Shown: one piece after another, positions 8,647-18,874 of the stretch
Numbering within the stretch: position 1 is the first letter of the stretch
How the letters are laid out: each line of letters starts with the position of its first letter
Source of the DNA: Burkholderia lata
GTDB taxonomy: Bacteria > Pseudomonadota > Gammaproteobacteria > Burkholderiales > Burkholderiaceae
NCBI RefSeq assembly: GCF_000012945.1
Contig: NC_007510.1
Location: 1,984,001 to 2,048,000 of the forward strand
Length of the DNA stretch: 64,000 bases
Direction of reading: 5' to 3'
The notes under the pieces: model-generated
Databases searched by the model: none
Told to the model about the DNA's origin: nothing
The model's input: the letters and a program-made list of their open reading frames with translations, nothing else
Program-made: the position numbers and the translations under genes

Positions 8647-9674
8647 GGCGAATGACGTCCGCGTTGCAGCGTGACGACGACCGACAGCCCGGGGTGGATG
8701 CGAGGTTCGATTGCCGCTCGGCCGTCCAGCAGGATTTTGACTGGCACCCGCTGCGTGACCTTCGTGAAATTGCCTGTTGCGTTGTCCGGTGGCAATAATG
8801 AAAACTGTGACCCCGTTGCCGGTGACTGGCTGTCGATGTGACCGACAAACTCCACGTCCGGAAGCGCATCGAAGTGAAGTCGTACCGGCTCGCCCACGCG
8901 AACATGCCGAAGCTGGGTCTCGCGGAAATTTGCGACGACCCATGGATGAGGTTCGACGATCGTGAGCAGTGCCTGGCCGGGCGCGACGTGCTCGCCTGTT
9001 TCCACGGTCTTCTTGCCAACATAGCCGTCCGAAGGCGCGATGACTGTTGTGTACTCGCGCTGAAGCAGCGCGTCGCGCAGCTCTGCATCGTTCTGTCCCG
9101 ATACGGCATCTGCCGCCTGCGCTGCGGCCCGTGTGCTACGGAGTTGCGCGTCGGCCGCGACGATCCTCGCGCGCGCAGACTTGCGCGCGGCGTCAGCTGC
9201 ATCGTATTCCTGCTTGGAAAGCCCCCGCGGCGTCTCGCGGGTCAACTCATTTGCTCTTGCGTAATCGAGCTCTGCCTTGTCGGCATCGGCTTGCGCCGAT
9301 ATTCGTGTCGCGACCGCCTGTTCGACGAGTGCGCGTGCACGGGCGGCGTCGGACTGCGCTTGTGCAACGCGCGAACGTTGCAATGCGACGCGTACGTCGA
9401 AATCTCGCGGATCAAGAAGTGTGAGCGGATCCCCGGCGTGCACGAATTGATTGTCGTTCACCAGAACACGCTCGACGGTACCGCTGACACGTGGAGAGAT
9501 CACATGCAGATGGCCGGTCACATAAGCGTCGTCGGTACTGAGGTCTCGAACTTCGAACTCGTAAATCAGTACCGTCACGAGCAGAATCGCGAACATGGCG
9601 ATCAGTACGATCGGCAACCGGCGACCGCGCTCGGGCGGCTCCGATGGAGTGTCCTGGGGCGTCTGCGTCACCAT
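8643..9674 (-). CDS. HlyD/EmrA-family membrane fusion protein
   Basis: A 343-residue periplasmic adaptor. A single N-terminal transmembrane span lies at about residues 22-40, followed by STDDAYVTGHLHVISPRVSGTV, the first half of the biotinyl-lipoyl domain seen in EmrA proteins. A helical hairpin (about 90-185, rich in Ala/Arg/Gln) comes next. The second lipoyl half is APSDGYVGKKTVETGEHVAPGQ, and the C-terminal part is beta-barrel. It links the inner-membrane MFS pump to the outer-membrane channel, and the gene order HlyD then OMF with a 4-base overlap supports one operon. The likely inner-membrane partner begins 80 bases away on the opposite strand, so the regulatory site for both is probably in 9675-9754. 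Confidence 0.92.
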   Translation of the reverse strand: MVTQTPQDTPSEPPERGRRLPIVLIAMFAILLVTVLIYEFEVRDLSTDDAYVTGHLHVISPRVSGTVERVLVNDNQFVHAGDPLTLLDPRDFDVRVALQRSRVAQAQSDAARARALVEQAVATRISAQADADKAELDYARANELTRETPRGLSKQEYDAADAARKSARARIVAADAQLRSTRAAAQAADAVSGQNDAELRDALLQREYTTVIAPSDGYVGKKTVETGEHVAPGQALLTIVEPHPWVVANFRETQLRHVRVGEPVRLHFDALPDVEFVGHIDSQSPATGSQFSLLPPDNATGNFTKVTQRVPVKILLDGRAAIEPRIHPGLSVVVTLQRGRHSP

Positions 9675-9754
9675 CTGTTTTCTCCATCATGCAGGCAGGA
9701 TTCAGGACGTCGCGGTATGCTTGCGCAAACGTCCTGCGCGGGAGTTGTTCGACA

Positions 9755-11344
9755 ATGAGTACCATGCTCGTCGCCGGCGGTGGTACGCCGGAAGCCTCTC
9801 CCGTTCCAGGCGCCACCGTGCCGCCATTTCGTTCGATCGCTGCGATTGCTGCCGTGCTGTTCGGGGCAGTGATATCGACACTGACATCGCGCATCACATC
9901 GCTCGGATTGGCGGATTTACGCGGGGCACTCGGTATCGGCTTCGACGAAGGGGCGTGGATCAACACGGCGTTCATTGCGTCACAGATGTTCATAGGTCCG
10001 CTAGCGATCGCAGCCGCGTTCTTGCTCGGCACACGGCGCGTGCTTCTTGCAGGAGCCGTTGTATTCCTTGTCGCCGAGAGCGTATTGCCGCTTTGTCCGG
10101 GATTCGGCTCACTCATCATCTGCCAGAGCGTTGCCGGGCTTGCATCCGGCGTGTTCGTACCGCTGACCGTTGGCTTCATCGTACGCACATTGCCGTCGCG
10201 TTTCATTCCATTCGGCATCGCCGCGTATGCGATGAACCTCGAGATGTCATTGAACTTGTCAGCTACCCTCGAAGGTTGGTATAGCGAGCACCTGAACTGG
10301 CGCTGGCTATTCTGGCAAAACGCACTGATGACCATCCCGTTCATCGTCTGCCTGCTTTTGTCATTGTCCAATGAGCCGATCAAGCGCTTCGCGTCTGGTG
10401 CCGACTACCGGGGCATGCTACTCGGTGCAAGTGGATTTACCTGTCTGTGCATCGCACTCGACCAGGGAGAGCGCCTGTTTTGGCTGGAGTCGCCGCTGAT
10501 CGTTACGCTACTTTGCATCAGTATCGTGACGATCTCCACCTTTCTTGTCCACGAACTCGTTTCGAAGCAAGCGGGCCTCAATCTGGGTTACCTGGTCCGG
10601 CCGAACGTACTGCTGCTCATGCTGCTCGTCGGTCTCGTGCGCTTTACCGTTCTCAACACCAGCTTCATTCCGTCGCTCTTTCTTGCGAGTACGTATGGAC
10701 TCCGGCCGCTGCAGATCGGCGATACGCTGCGCTGGATCGCGATGCCGCAGTTCCTGTTTGCGCCGTGTGTCGCATTGTTGCTGCAACGGTTCGACTCGCG
10801 TCGGCTGATCGTGATCGGCTTCGTGATGGTCGCGATTGCTTTCGCGCTTGGATCGCGTTTGACTTCCGTATGGGCCGAACCTGACTTCATTCCGTCTCAG
10901 TTGCTTCAGGCGCTGGGCCAGACAATGGCGCTTACGTCGGTCATATTTTTCTTCGGAAAGCACGTCACTGCTGAGCACGCGCTGACATTCGGCGCCGTCG
11001 TGCAGACGACGCGTCTGCTCGGTGGGCAGCTTGGTACAACGTCGATCGCTGTAGTCCAACGCATCATGGAGGCAACACATTCCAATCGCGTCGGCCTGCA
11101 TGTGGCATTGTCCGATCCGGTGACGCTCGAGCGCCTGCGCGTTGGCGCCGCGTCGCTCGTCACGCATGGCGCGACATTCGCAACTGGAGACAGTGGTACG
11201 TATGTGCTCCTTGATCGAGCGGTCCGCGTACAGGCGACGACGCTCGCGCTTGCGGACAATTTCCGCGTGGCAATGACGTGCGCGATGGTTGGCGCATTGA
11301 TCGGAATGATGCTCAGGCCGGTGCGAGCGCCCCGATCGTCGTGA
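9755..11344 (+). CDS. MFS multidrug transporter, DHA2/EmrB type
   Basis: A 529-residue protein with about 14 hydrophobic spans. The first half contains RITSLGLADLRGALGIGFDEGAWI and a WRWLFWQNA segment (motif C/D area) typical of the 14-TM DHA2 family. These proteins use the proton gradient to push drugs into a periplasmic adaptor. It is divergent from the HlyD and OMF genes at 8643-9674 and completes a tripartite EmrAB-TolC-like pump. The open frame begins at 9644, inside the HlyD gene. I use the ATG at 9755 because GGGAG stands 10 bases upstream and the residue run before it looks non-coding. No dedicated regulator gene is adjacent. Confidence 0.9.
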   Translation: MSTMLVAGGGTPEASPVPGATVPPFRSIAAIAAVLFGAVISTLTSRITSLGLADLRGALGIGFDEGAWINTAFIASQMFIGPLAIAAAFLLGTRRVLLAGAVVFLVAESVLPLCPGFGSLIICQSVAGLASGVFVPLTVGFIVRTLPSRFIPFGIAAYAMNLEMSLNLSATLEGWYSEHLNWRWLFWQNALMTIPFIVCLLLSLSNEPIKRFASGADYRGMLLGASGFTCLCIALDQGERLFWLESPLIVTLLCISIVTISTFLVHELVSKQAGLNLGYLVRPNVLLLMLLVGLVRFTVLNTSFIPSLFLASTYGLRPLQIGDTLRWIAMPQFLFAPCVALLLQRFDSRRLIVIGFVMVAIAFALGSRLTSVWAEPDFIPSQLLQALGQTMALTSVIFFFGKHVTAEHALTFGAVVQTTRLLGGQLGTTSIAVVQRIMEATHSNRVGLHVALSDPVTLERLRVGAASLVTHGATFATGDSGTYVLLDRAVRVQATTLALADNFRVAMTCAMVGALIGMMLRPVRAPRSS

Positions 11345-11630
11345 GCGTCCAGTTTGGTGTGGTGTACTGACGGCGGTAGCACCCCCACTATGAAAAGGAA
11401 CCGTCGGGAGCCGAGTTCCCGGGAATGTATTGGTGGTGAGGTCGTTGCGTTGCGCAACGGCGGGGCAATCGCGTCCACCAGGCCGGAGGCCGAATCCACG
11501 TCGCCTGGTAGCGCCCGTGACCGAAATGGCTGCGGTCGGCAAGATGGGATCGGTGCCGAAGGCTATCAGGAGGGAGTCGAGACTATGCGTCGCGCGCTGC
11601 CACCATCGGCCAGCGCGCGATGCGATGCGG

Positions 11631-12611
11631 TTACGCCTTCAGAAAGGCAAGCAACTCGGCATTAATTTGGTCCGCGTTGACGACGCACATCCCGTGCGAC
11701 CCACCCGGGATGACTTTGAGCTGCGCGTTCTTCACGATCTTCGCCGACATCCGGCCGGCATCGTCGATCGGCACGATTTGATCGTCGTCGCCGTGCAACA
11801 CCAGGGTGGGCACATCGATCTTCTTGAGATCGTCAGTGAAGTCGACCTCCGAAAACTCCTTGACGCACAGATATTGGCCGTAGACACCGCCCATCATTCC
11901 CTGCAGCCAGAACGCGTCGATCGTACCCTGCGACGGCTTTGAGTTCGGGCGGTTGAAACCGAAGAACGGCATCGCAAGATCTTTGTAAAACTGTGAGCGG
12001 TTCTCGGCGACGTTCTTGCGAATTCCGTCGAATATCTCCATCGGGAGGCCCCCCGGATTGGAAGCCGACTTCACCATCACTGGCGGCACGGCACCGATCA
12101 AAACGGCTTTGGCAACACGCTTCGTGCCATGCCGGCCGATGTAATGAGCGACTTCACCGCCACCCGTCGAGTGCCCGACAAGTGTGATTTCGCGCAAGTC
12201 GAGCGCATCGATCACCGCCGCGAGATCGTCGGCATAGGTATCCATATCGTTGCCGTGAAAGGGCTGGCCCGAACGACCGTGGCCTCGACGGTCGTGCGCG
12301 ATTACGCGATACCCGTGTTGTACGAGAAAAAGCATCTGGGGATCCCATGCGTCCGCACACAGCGGCCAGCCATGAGAGAAGACGACCGGGCGGCCCGAAC
12401 CCCAGTCTTTGTAGTAGATCTGCGTACCGTCCTTCGTGGTGATCGTGTTCATCGTATGAACTCCGTGATGGGCAGAGGCGGCGGCGTGTTTCGGCGCGCC
12501 GGTGGTTGCTGCTGCCGCGGGTAGCGCGGCCGTGGCAACGACGGTGGCACCAGCCAGCAGCATTTCTCGGCGCCGTGTCGAGGGAACAGCGTCGGTGTGC
12601 GTAGGGCGCAT
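11631..12611 (-). CDS. Alpha/beta hydrolase, non-haem chloroperoxidase type, secreted
   Basis: A 326-residue protein. Residues 10-36 carry a twin-arginine-like signal ([25 protein letters not shown]), implying export in folded form. The hydrolase domain starts near residue 54 ([20 protein letters not shown]) and has HGWPL (oxyanion region), the nucleophile elbow VGHSTGGGE (Ser in GHS), [11 protein letters not shown] (Asp) and GGSHGMCV (catalytic His). This is the order in bacterial cofactor-free haloperoxidases/esterases. In vivo these are more likely esterases or perhydrolases than halogenating enzymes. It is a single-gene unit convergent with the MFS gene; 286 bases separate the two stops and I see no gene there. 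Confidence 0.88.
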   Translation of the reverse strand: MRPTHTDAVPSTRRREMLLAGATVVATAALPAAAATTGAPKHAAASAHHGVHTMNTITTKDGTQIYYKDWGSGRPVVFSHGWPLCADAWDPQMLFLVQHGYRVIAHDRRGHGRSGQPFHGNDMDTYADDLAAVIDALDLREITLVGHSTGGGEVAHYIGRHGTKRVAKAVLIGAVPPVMVKSASNPGGLPMEIFDGIRKNVAENRSQFYKDLAMPFFGFNRPNSKPSQGTIDAFWLQGMMGGVYGQYLCVKEFSEVDFTDDLKKIDVPTLVLHGDDDQIVPIDDAGRMSAKIVKNAQLKVIPGGSHGMCVVNADQINAELLAFLKA

Positions 12612-13010
12612 GGTTGCTCCTTGGGTATGCGGGGGAATGGCACCGCATCAAACGGATTGGTATAGCCGACCGGCGCACTGCAACTTGCTTCCACGTTTGC
12701 GTATGGTCGCCGACTTGATGTGAGCGAGACACCAGCGAACGCATCTCGGAGTCTATCTGCGTGTTTCATGAGTTGTACTTAAATCATGCTGAATTTCCTT
12801 AAATTCAGTAGTGCAGGCAAGTCGCCCAGTAGAGCGTAAGAAAATTTAAGTGAAGAGAATGGACTATTCCGCCGACGAAGGCTATCGTCGCTTTCAGATC
12901 GCCCAATGATGTATGTCGGCGTCGCTCCAGGCCGTGTGGGTGCGACGACAGCAACGTGAACTGGCGCACATGCGTGCCGGACCTCGCGCCAATTGCCGAG
13001 ACTCATCGCC
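12612..13010. promoter_or_regulatory. Intergenic promoter region with AT-rich dyad
   Basis: There is no supported gene in this stretch. It holds a perfect dyad, CTGAATTT-CCTT-AAATTCAG at 12789-12808, in an AT-rich patch (12775-12860), about 180 bases upstream of the hydrolase start. It may be an operator for either neighbour. A similar TTCCTTAA core occurs near 7225, in the spacer after the flavoprotein gene. Confidence 0.45.
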
Positions 13011-13430
13011 ATGAACGAATCCGATCGCTGGGAGCAGATGCTTACACTGCTCATCTCGCCGACCAAAGTAGACCACGGGGAGCTATCGATTGGTCGAAAT
13101 ACCGATCGCGCTAGCCGCCGTAACTTGGCGTCGATCCCGTCGAGCAGCAGCACATGTTGCCCAACTCCGATCGTCGCGGTCGAGCGTCAGACCGGCTCGG
13201 AGGTACTTGTATCGTGGCACGACCCGACACGCTGCAGATATGACGAGCAGCGTTGGACGAGCGCGAAGGCCCGCGGCCGTGGTACCTGTGCGCTGAGTGG
13301 ACGCCTGATCAGAATTGGCGACGAGATCTACAAGCCGCTGTGGCGGGGCGCAAAGCCTCCGGCGAATGCGTCGGCGATGATCATCGCGACCGAACTGGAG
13401 CGGTTCATCGATCGGTTACCTAGTCCTTGA
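13011..13430 (+). CDS. DUF3331 domain protein
   Basis: A 139-residue protein of unknown function. Its C-terminal half has the pattern I associate with DUF3331: a Trp-X-Asp-X3-Cys run (WHDPTRCRYDEQRW), then RGTCALSGRLIRIGDEIYKP and PANASAMIIA. Two cysteines about 25 residues apart and the GD-x-[IV]-Y-x-P turn suggest a small zinc-ribbon-like fold, which is inference. The family is essentially limited to Burkholderia and relatives and is often near regulators. The ATG at 13011 is favoured; an in-frame start six codons upstream exists, and neither has a strong ribosome site. The gene stands alone between divergent and convergent neighbours. Confidence 0.65.
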   Translation: MNESDRWEQMLTLLISPTKVDHGELSIGRNTDRASRRNLASIPSSSSTCCPTPIVAVERQTGSEVLVSWHDPTRCRYDEQRWTSAKARGRGTCALSGRLIRIGDEIYKPLWRGAKPPANASAMIIATELERFIDRLPSP

Positions 13431-13603
13431 GGGACACCTTGCATTCGGCGGTTAGCAGGCGGCGCAGGATAGTGTTTTTTTGAAGATCTCGAGGGGGTAG
13501 GAGAATATCCGGCGTTTCTTCGATACGGCTCGTTAAAGCGACGGTTGGTCGTTGTCCACGCCGGAGCGTACGCGATACACGCACGAGGCTGCCTGGAGGC
13601 AGG

Positions 13604-14245
13604 TCACTCTTTCCAATTCGAACCGAGTACTAGACCACAGAAATTCGTGCGTCGGTAGTCTGGATCCCAACGCTCGAGTACGTCGGCACCGACGCTGCCG
13701 AATGCCATCGCTTGTCGTTGTGACATCCCTTCCGCGAACGCCTCGAGGATCAAATCCTTGAAGCCTGCACCGCGAGGGAATGCTTCTAACACTGCCTCTC
13801 GCTCGAAGCGACGCACCTCGTCGAAGTGCAGGCCAAGCAAATCGGTTTCGACGCCGGCAGCGAGCAGTACCGTGAGTGGTTGCATGTATGTGTTCACGCC
13901 GAACGTTGTGTGTAAGGCGACTGCATGCCACGCATCGGCAATATCGTCCGCTGACGCACCGTGCCCGGTGAGGAACGTCCGTACGGCATCGGCACTATCG
14001 ACCTCAAAGCGCCGAGTCGAATGGTGATAGCTCGCGGTCAGCCCAATGTCATGGAACAATGCGGCTACGTATAACAGTTCGGCATCGAATTCGAGCTCTC
14101 GGCGCTGGCCGATTAACGACGCAAATACGAATACTCGCATCGAGTGTCGGTACAGGATATCCGGCTCGCTGGTGAACACCAAGTCGGCAGCTGACTGCGC
14201 GATCCGGCCATCAGGAATTGGAATACCCGCGATCACCCGGCTCAT
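13604..14245 (-). CDS. HD-domain metal-dependent phosphohydrolase-like protein
   Basis: A 213-residue protein with an HD fold. His34 in RHSMRVFVF, the His-Asp pair in ALFHDIGLT (about residues 64-65), and a later His in WHAVALHTTF give the H...HD...H metal site, with further acidic residues in VETDLLG. The closest general group is the cyanamide-hydratase/HD hydrolase class rather than cyclic-di-GMP HD-GYP enzymes, because the GYP motif is lacking. The substrate is unknown. The start at 14245 overlaps by 4 bases a weak upstream frame (14242-14556) that I do not trust as a gene. No partner genes are evident. Confidence 0.8.
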   Translation of the reverse strand: MSRVIAGIPIPDGRIAQSAADLVFTSEPDILYRHSMRVFVFASLIGQRRELEFDAELLYVAALFHDIGLTASYHHSTRRFEVDSADAVRTFLTGHGASADDIADAWHAVALHTTFGVNTYMQPLTVLLAAGVETDLLGLHFDEVRRFEREAVLEAFPRGAGFKDLILEAFAEGMSQRQAMAFGSVGADVLERWDPDYRRTNFCGLVLGSNWKE

Positions 14246-14965
14246 CGAGATGCACCTCGCACACTCCGTGGCGCGGCGAATGAGCGGTAGCTCGTGCCAG
14301 CAATGGCAAGGTCACCATGCATCGATGGCGACATTTCCACGAACAGAGGCCATTGCGCTGCCCATTGCAGGTGAACGCGTGGCGACGTACTTCTGAAGGT
14401 GGCTATCGCGGGCTGCGAGTGCAGCCTATCGGCGAAGATCAGGTTTGACGCAGCCGCGAAGATGTTCGGGAAGGACCGACTTTCACCGTTCGTCGAAATC
14501 TTGCAGATGCGAAGGGGCGAGGCTGTCATGCCCGCGTGGTCTGGCTGGGCCGTCATCTTGTGCTTCCCATGGATGCTCGCGTCGCGAACCGTGAAGGCTG
14601 GTCGACTTCATCACACCATGTTAGGCAAGCCGGAGATAAAAGTCCTGATTGGCAACTGAAATATTCTGAAAGGCAATGTTCAATCTCGGCGTCTCCGAGC
14701 AGGTGCCGTGCCGCGACCGCCCTTCATCATGTAGGTCCTCGCGAGTTTGGCGGTCGCACCGGGTGAAGGCTATCCTTGACACAAAGAATAGGTGACGGAT
14801 TCATCAGATCTTTTAATTTAGGCATTGGCACTCGTCGCATCAGTTCAAAAAATTCGATCATTGAATACAGAATATTTAAATCTTCGGGGTAGATGAATGG
14901 CGTAGGATGAGCCTCCCGGATTGCGCCCCGTTAAATTAGATCGACTTTCGGAAACCCGTCTCATC
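14246..14965. other. Intergenic region before the ATPase regulator
   Basis: About 720 bases without a gene I can support. Two frames of about 100 and 86 codons (14242-14556 minus, 14399-14659 plus) overlap each other and show no domain. The last 150 bases are AT-rich (TTTTAATTTAGG, ATATTTAAATC) and probably hold the promoter of the regulator at 14966. Confidence 0.5.
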
Positions 14966-17599
14966 ATGATCCGGATCGGACCCCTTCACGTTTTGTTAGA
15001 GAAGCGCGAGATTCGCTTGAACGGCGAACCGCTTCGCATCGGCAATCGCGCGTTCGATGTTCTCGAACTGCTAATTGAGGCCGAGGGCGAGGTGGTGTCG
15101 AAGGACGAAATCATGCGCCGCGTGTGGGCGCACACAGTCGTTGAGGAAAACAATCTCCAAGTGCAGATTGCCACGTTGCGCAAGGCTCTCGGCGCAGACC
15201 GCGGCCGGATCGTGACGGCTGCGGGGCGTGGCTATCGGCTCGTCGCCGTGCACGACGAAGATGAAACTAGTGCATTGGCACAGACCTCGCGATGCCCGGC
15301 TGAACCGCGCATCCTGTTCGACCCGTCGATGCTTGTCGGGCGGCAGTGCATGATCGAGGAAATTCTCGCCGAACTCGAGCGATCACGTGTCGTCACCCTT
15401 GTCGGCGCTGGCGGCATCGGCAAAACCCGGGCGGCTGAGGAGACAGCGGCCCGCGTTGCCGCGCAGTTTGAGGACGGTATTGCGTTTGTACCGCTAGCAT
15501 CGGTGTCGAATCCGCGTTTCGCGCTCGATGCGCTTGCGAGTGCCCTGCGTATGGCCGCGCCGGTCGGCGGCTTGTCGCTTGAAGCGATCGTTGCTCATCT
15601 GACGAATCGCCGTTTGCTTATCCTGCTTGATAACTGCGAGCACCTTATCGATGCCGCCGCGCAGATCGCGAGCACAATTACCAATGCCAATCCAGGGATA
15701 AGCGTGCTGGCGACCAGTCGCGAGGCGTTGCGCATCCCGGGCGAGCGCCTGCATCCGGTCCCGCCGCTTGATGTTCCGGCGGAAGACGACGAGTGTGATG
15801 CGATCCTGCGGACCGGGGCAGCTCAGTTGTTTGTCACGCGTGCGCGGGCATGCGACCCGCACCTTTCCCTCGATGCGTCCAGTTTGCGGATGATTGGCAG
15901 TTTGTGCCGCCGACTCGATGGCCTTCCGCTTGCCATCGAGCTTGCCGCGGCACGTGCGACCGCACTCGGGATAGAGGTACTGACTGCGCACCTCGATGAC
16001 CATTTTCGATTGCTGGCCGGAGGGTTCCGGACGGCTTTGCCGCGCCATCAAACACTGAAGGCCATGCTCGACTGGAGCTACCGACTGCTGGACGAGTCGG
16101 AACGTGGGCTGCTCCGCTTGTTGGGCGTGTTTCTCGATGGATTTTCGTTGGATGCTCTGTACCACATCGTCAATGCCCGTGGCCTCACACGGACCATGAC
16201 GCTGGACGCTCTGGGGGGGCTAGTGTCCAAATCCCTCGTGATTAGAGAGAGCATGAATGGTACGACACGTTATCGGCTCCTCGCCGTCACGCGTGCATAC
16301 GCGCTGCAACAGCTTGAGGACAATGGCGAGCGTAAGGCCGCTGCACTTGCGCATGCACGGTACTTCCGTGCGTTGTTGACTCAGGCCTCGCGCGGTAGCG
16401 ATGCATCGGCAGCCACGTCGCTGGACGCGCTTCGGCATGAACTCGGCAATTTGCGTACCGCGCTTGACTGGGCGTTTTCGCCAGAAGGAGACAAGGCCGT
16501 CGGAATCGAGCTCGCGACCATGGCGGTACCATGTCTATTCGATCTCTCGCTTGTGGATGAGTGTTGTGAACGCGCGCGCGTCGCGCTCGACGCAACGCTC
16601 GATCCAGAAGTCGTTCCGGTATCGGCCGACACGCGGATGCGACTGCTTGCAGCCTATGCGGCCTCGCTTGCCTACACATCCGGTCCGACGCAGATTGTGC
16701 ATAACGCATGGTCCGAGGTCCATGCGCTTGCGCTTGCTGAATGCGACATCGAATATGAACTGCGTGCGCTATGGGGGCACTGGACCGCCTGCCAACAGGC
16801 CGGCGACGTGCGCATCGCATTGCAGTGGGCAAACCGGTTGAGCGAGCGAGCCCGGGAACTCGCTCAACCGGCATCGCAGGTGCTGGCTCTGCGCAGCGAA
16901 GCCGTCGCGCTGCATTATGCGGGCGAGTCTGCTGCGGCTTGTAAATTGCTCGAGCAGATGCTGTGTGCTTATGAGCATGACTCGCATCGCTTGACGACGC
17001 TTGGCATACACATCGAGCAGGGCATCGTCGCGCAGGCAACACTCGCGCGTGTGCGCTGGTGTCTGGGATCCACGGAAGATGCGTTGCGGCTTGTGCAACA
17101 TGCGTATGAGAGGGCATGCGATTACGCGCACGATCTCGTGACCGGATATGTGCTCGTCGAAGGGCTGATTCCAGTCGCGTTGCTCTCGGGGGCAGTCGAC
17201 TTGGCGGCGGATGGAGTTGCCGTGTTGCGTACGTGTGCGACCCGTTCAGGATTTTCGACCTGGCTCGCCTGCTGCGACTGCTACGCCGAGTATCTTCGTG
17301 CCGATACTGACGCCGGCACGTCGCGGTTGCCGCAGTTTCGTGCCGCGCTCGATGCGTTGCGCGCAACCGGATACCACGCACCATTGACCCCACTATTGGC
17401 TCGCTACGCGCGTTGCTTGAGCGACGACGGGCGACACGTCGAAGCGGTCGAGGCGCTCGCATTCGCGCAGCAGCATGCTGACGTCAGCGGGGAGCGGTGG
17501 TTCGTCGCGCAACTCGAGGAATTGCGGATCAAGTTCGCTCAACCCGTGTATGCCGTGCCGGCCACTCGCGGTACGCTCGATGCCTGGTGGATCGCGTGA
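14966..17599 (+). CDS. Winged-helix DNA-binding / STAND-type ATPase regulator
   Basis: An 877-residue regulator in three parts. Residues 1-96 are an OmpR/CadC-type winged helix (RAFDVLELLIEAEGEVVSKDEIM, then a VEENNLQVQIATLRKAL recognition helix and GRGYRLV hairpin). Residues about 120-400 form an NB-ARC-like ATPase with P-loop GAGGIGKT (147-154) and Walker B RRLLILLDNCEH (215-226). The remaining 450 residues are helical, TPR-like. Such proteins sense a ligand or partner through the C-terminal part and activate transcription when ATP-bound. The ATG at 14966 matches the domain start; a TTG 15 codons upstream adds nothing recognisable. The stop is 5 bases from the convergent LysR gene. The target is not evident. 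Confidence 0.88.
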   Translation: MIRIGPLHVLLEKREIRLNGEPLRIGNRAFDVLELLIEAEGEVVSKDEIMRRVWAHTVVEENNLQVQIATLRKALGADRGRIVTAAGRGYRLVAVHDEDETSALAQTSRCPAEPRILFDPSMLVGRQCMIEEILAELERSRVVTLVGAGGIGKTRAAEETAARVAAQFEDGIAFVPLASVSNPRFALDALASALRMAAPVGGLSLEAIVAHLTNRRLLILLDNCEHLIDAAAQIASTITNANPGISVLATSREALRIPGERLHPVPPLDVPAEDDECDAILRTGAAQLFVTRARACDPHLSLDASSLRMIGSLCRRLDGLPLAIELAAARATALGIEVLTAHLDDHFRLLAGGFRTALPRHQTLKAMLDWSYRLLDESERGLLRLLGVFLDGFSLDALYHIVNARGLTRTMTLDALGGLVSKSLVIRESMNGTTRYRLLAVTRAYALQQLEDNGERKAAALAHARYFRALLTQASRGSDASAATSLDALRHELGNLRTALDWAFSPEGDKAVGIELATMAVPCLFDLSLVDECCERARVALDATLDPEVVPVSADTRMRLLAAYAASLAYTSGPTQIVHNAWSEVHALALAECDIEYELRALWGHWTACQQAGDVRIALQWANRLSERARELAQPASQVLALRSEAVALHYAGESAAACKLLEQMLCAYEHDSHRLTTLGIHIEQGIVAQATLARVRWCLGSTEDALRLVQHAYERACDYAHDLVTGYVLVEGLIPVALLSGAVDLAADGVAVLRTCATRSGFSTWLACCDCYAEYLRADTDAGTSRLPQFRAALDALRATGYHAPLTPLLARYARCLSDDGRHVEAVEALAFAQQHADVSGERWFVAQLEELRIKFAQPVYAVPATRGTLDAWWIA

Positions 17600-17604
17600 C
17601 GAGA

Positions 17605-18507
17605 TCAGTGGGTAAAGCGGTCGACCAGGTCGGCGTGGTTGAGTTGATCGGCCCACCAGTGCAACGCACGCCCGGCCTCGTCGTTGCGCCATGCGAGATA
17701 GCACTGAGTAGTGACACGCATCCCCGTCACCTCGCGCGCGACAAGCTTGCCATCCGCGATCGCACGTGCCGCAACACACTCCGGCAACGTCCCGACCGCG
17801 AGCCCCTCGCATTGAGCGGCTAATTTTGCAGCGAGGGTTGGTACCGCGAGATACGGTTGGCCGGCGTCAATGGCGGCGGAGCGCGGCTGCGATTCGCGCG
17901 ACGTGTCGCTGATAACTGCACCACGATGCTGGATGACCGTAGTCATCGAAAGCGGCTCAGGCAACGTGGCGAGAGGGTGGTTGGGTGCGACGACGAAGAC
18001 GTGCCTCAACGTACCGATCTCGTGCGCGACGATATTCGGTAAGACTGGTGGCTCGCCGGCGGCGCCGACGACGAGATCTGCGCGACGTGAAATCAATGCG
18101 TCCCAGGTCCCGCCAAGCACTTCGGTCGACAGGCGCAACTGCGTATCCATTTCGAGCGCGTAGAACGCACGTATGTAAGGCCAGAGTGCAGCGAATGGGA
18201 GGATCTCATCAACGCAGATTCGCAACTCCGTTTCCCAGCCTTCTTGAACGCGTCGAGCTTTCAGTTCGAGCTGCTCTGCGGCACGCAAGAGCCGACGGCC
18301 TTCCTCGACAACGACGCATCCTGCATGTGTGAGCTTCGCGCGCCTGCCACTTCGATCGAACAGTGCGACGCCGAGATCGCTTTCAAGTTTCTGCACGATG
18401 TAGCTCAAGGCGGATGGCACTCGGTGCAGAAGTTCGGCGGCCTCGGCAAAAGTGCCGGTCCGGTCAATTGCGTCCAACACCTCGAGCGCGTCGAATGACA
18501 GCCTCAT
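17605..18507 (-). CDS. LysR-family transcriptional regulator
   Basis: A 300-residue regulator. Residues 1-60 are the LysR winged helix (FDALEVLDAIDRTGTFAEAAELL, SALSYIVQKLESDLGVALFDR), followed by a linker helix and a periplasmic-binding-like effector domain (ELRICVDEILPF, LISRRADLVVGA). The family-conserved turn LTHAG is present near residue 70. The ATG at 18507 places the HTH at the usual distance from the N-terminus; an upstream ATG at 18543 would add 12 residues. It is not divergent from any gene, as LysR regulators usually are; the upstream neighbour is the decayed region at 18.9 kb, so its former target may have been lost. That is inference. Confidence 0.9.
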   Translation of the reverse strand: MRLSFDALEVLDAIDRTGTFAEAAELLHRVPSALSYIVQKLESDLGVALFDRSGRRAKLTHAGCVVVEEGRRLLRAAEQLELKARRVQEGWETELRICVDEILPFAALWPYIRAFYALEMDTQLRLSTEVLGGTWDALISRRADLVVGAAGEPPVLPNIVAHEIGTLRHVFVVAPNHPLATLPEPLSMTTVIQHRGAVISDTSRESQPRSAAIDAGQPYLAVPTLAAKLAAQCEGLAVGTLPECVAARAIADGKLVAREVTGMRVTTQCYLAWRNDEAGRALHWWADQLNHADLVDRFTH

Positions 18508-18874
18508 AACGGATTCCAAGCAAGGGGTGCGTCCAACCGTCATGCTATCGTCACGTAGCGTACCGTGGCGCTTTCTTTAGAACATTTAAGCTATAAATCC
18601 ACTGATAAAACATTGAGCATTTGAGGCTTCGGGCTTGGCCGTAGTGTCGTTGTTTTTAGTCCCGTGGTTTGTGCGGCGCGAACGGCACGGTTTGAGGCGC
18701 GCGTAGCGCGTATCAGGTTGTGTTCAGGGGATTCGTGTGGCGATCATCGTTGACCGATTGCCGGCAAAGACGAACAGTCGTAACCGATCATTACCGGCGA
18801 CTACAAAGAGGTGAGCCCCGGCGTAGCACTTGAGTCGTATGGCAAACTGGCGCCTTCCGACTCAGGAGAGCGCT

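Noticed and set aside
14242..14659. Two opposing small frames upstream of the ATPase regulator
   Set aside because: They overlap each other, lack domains, and only one has a chance ATGA overlap with the HD gene.
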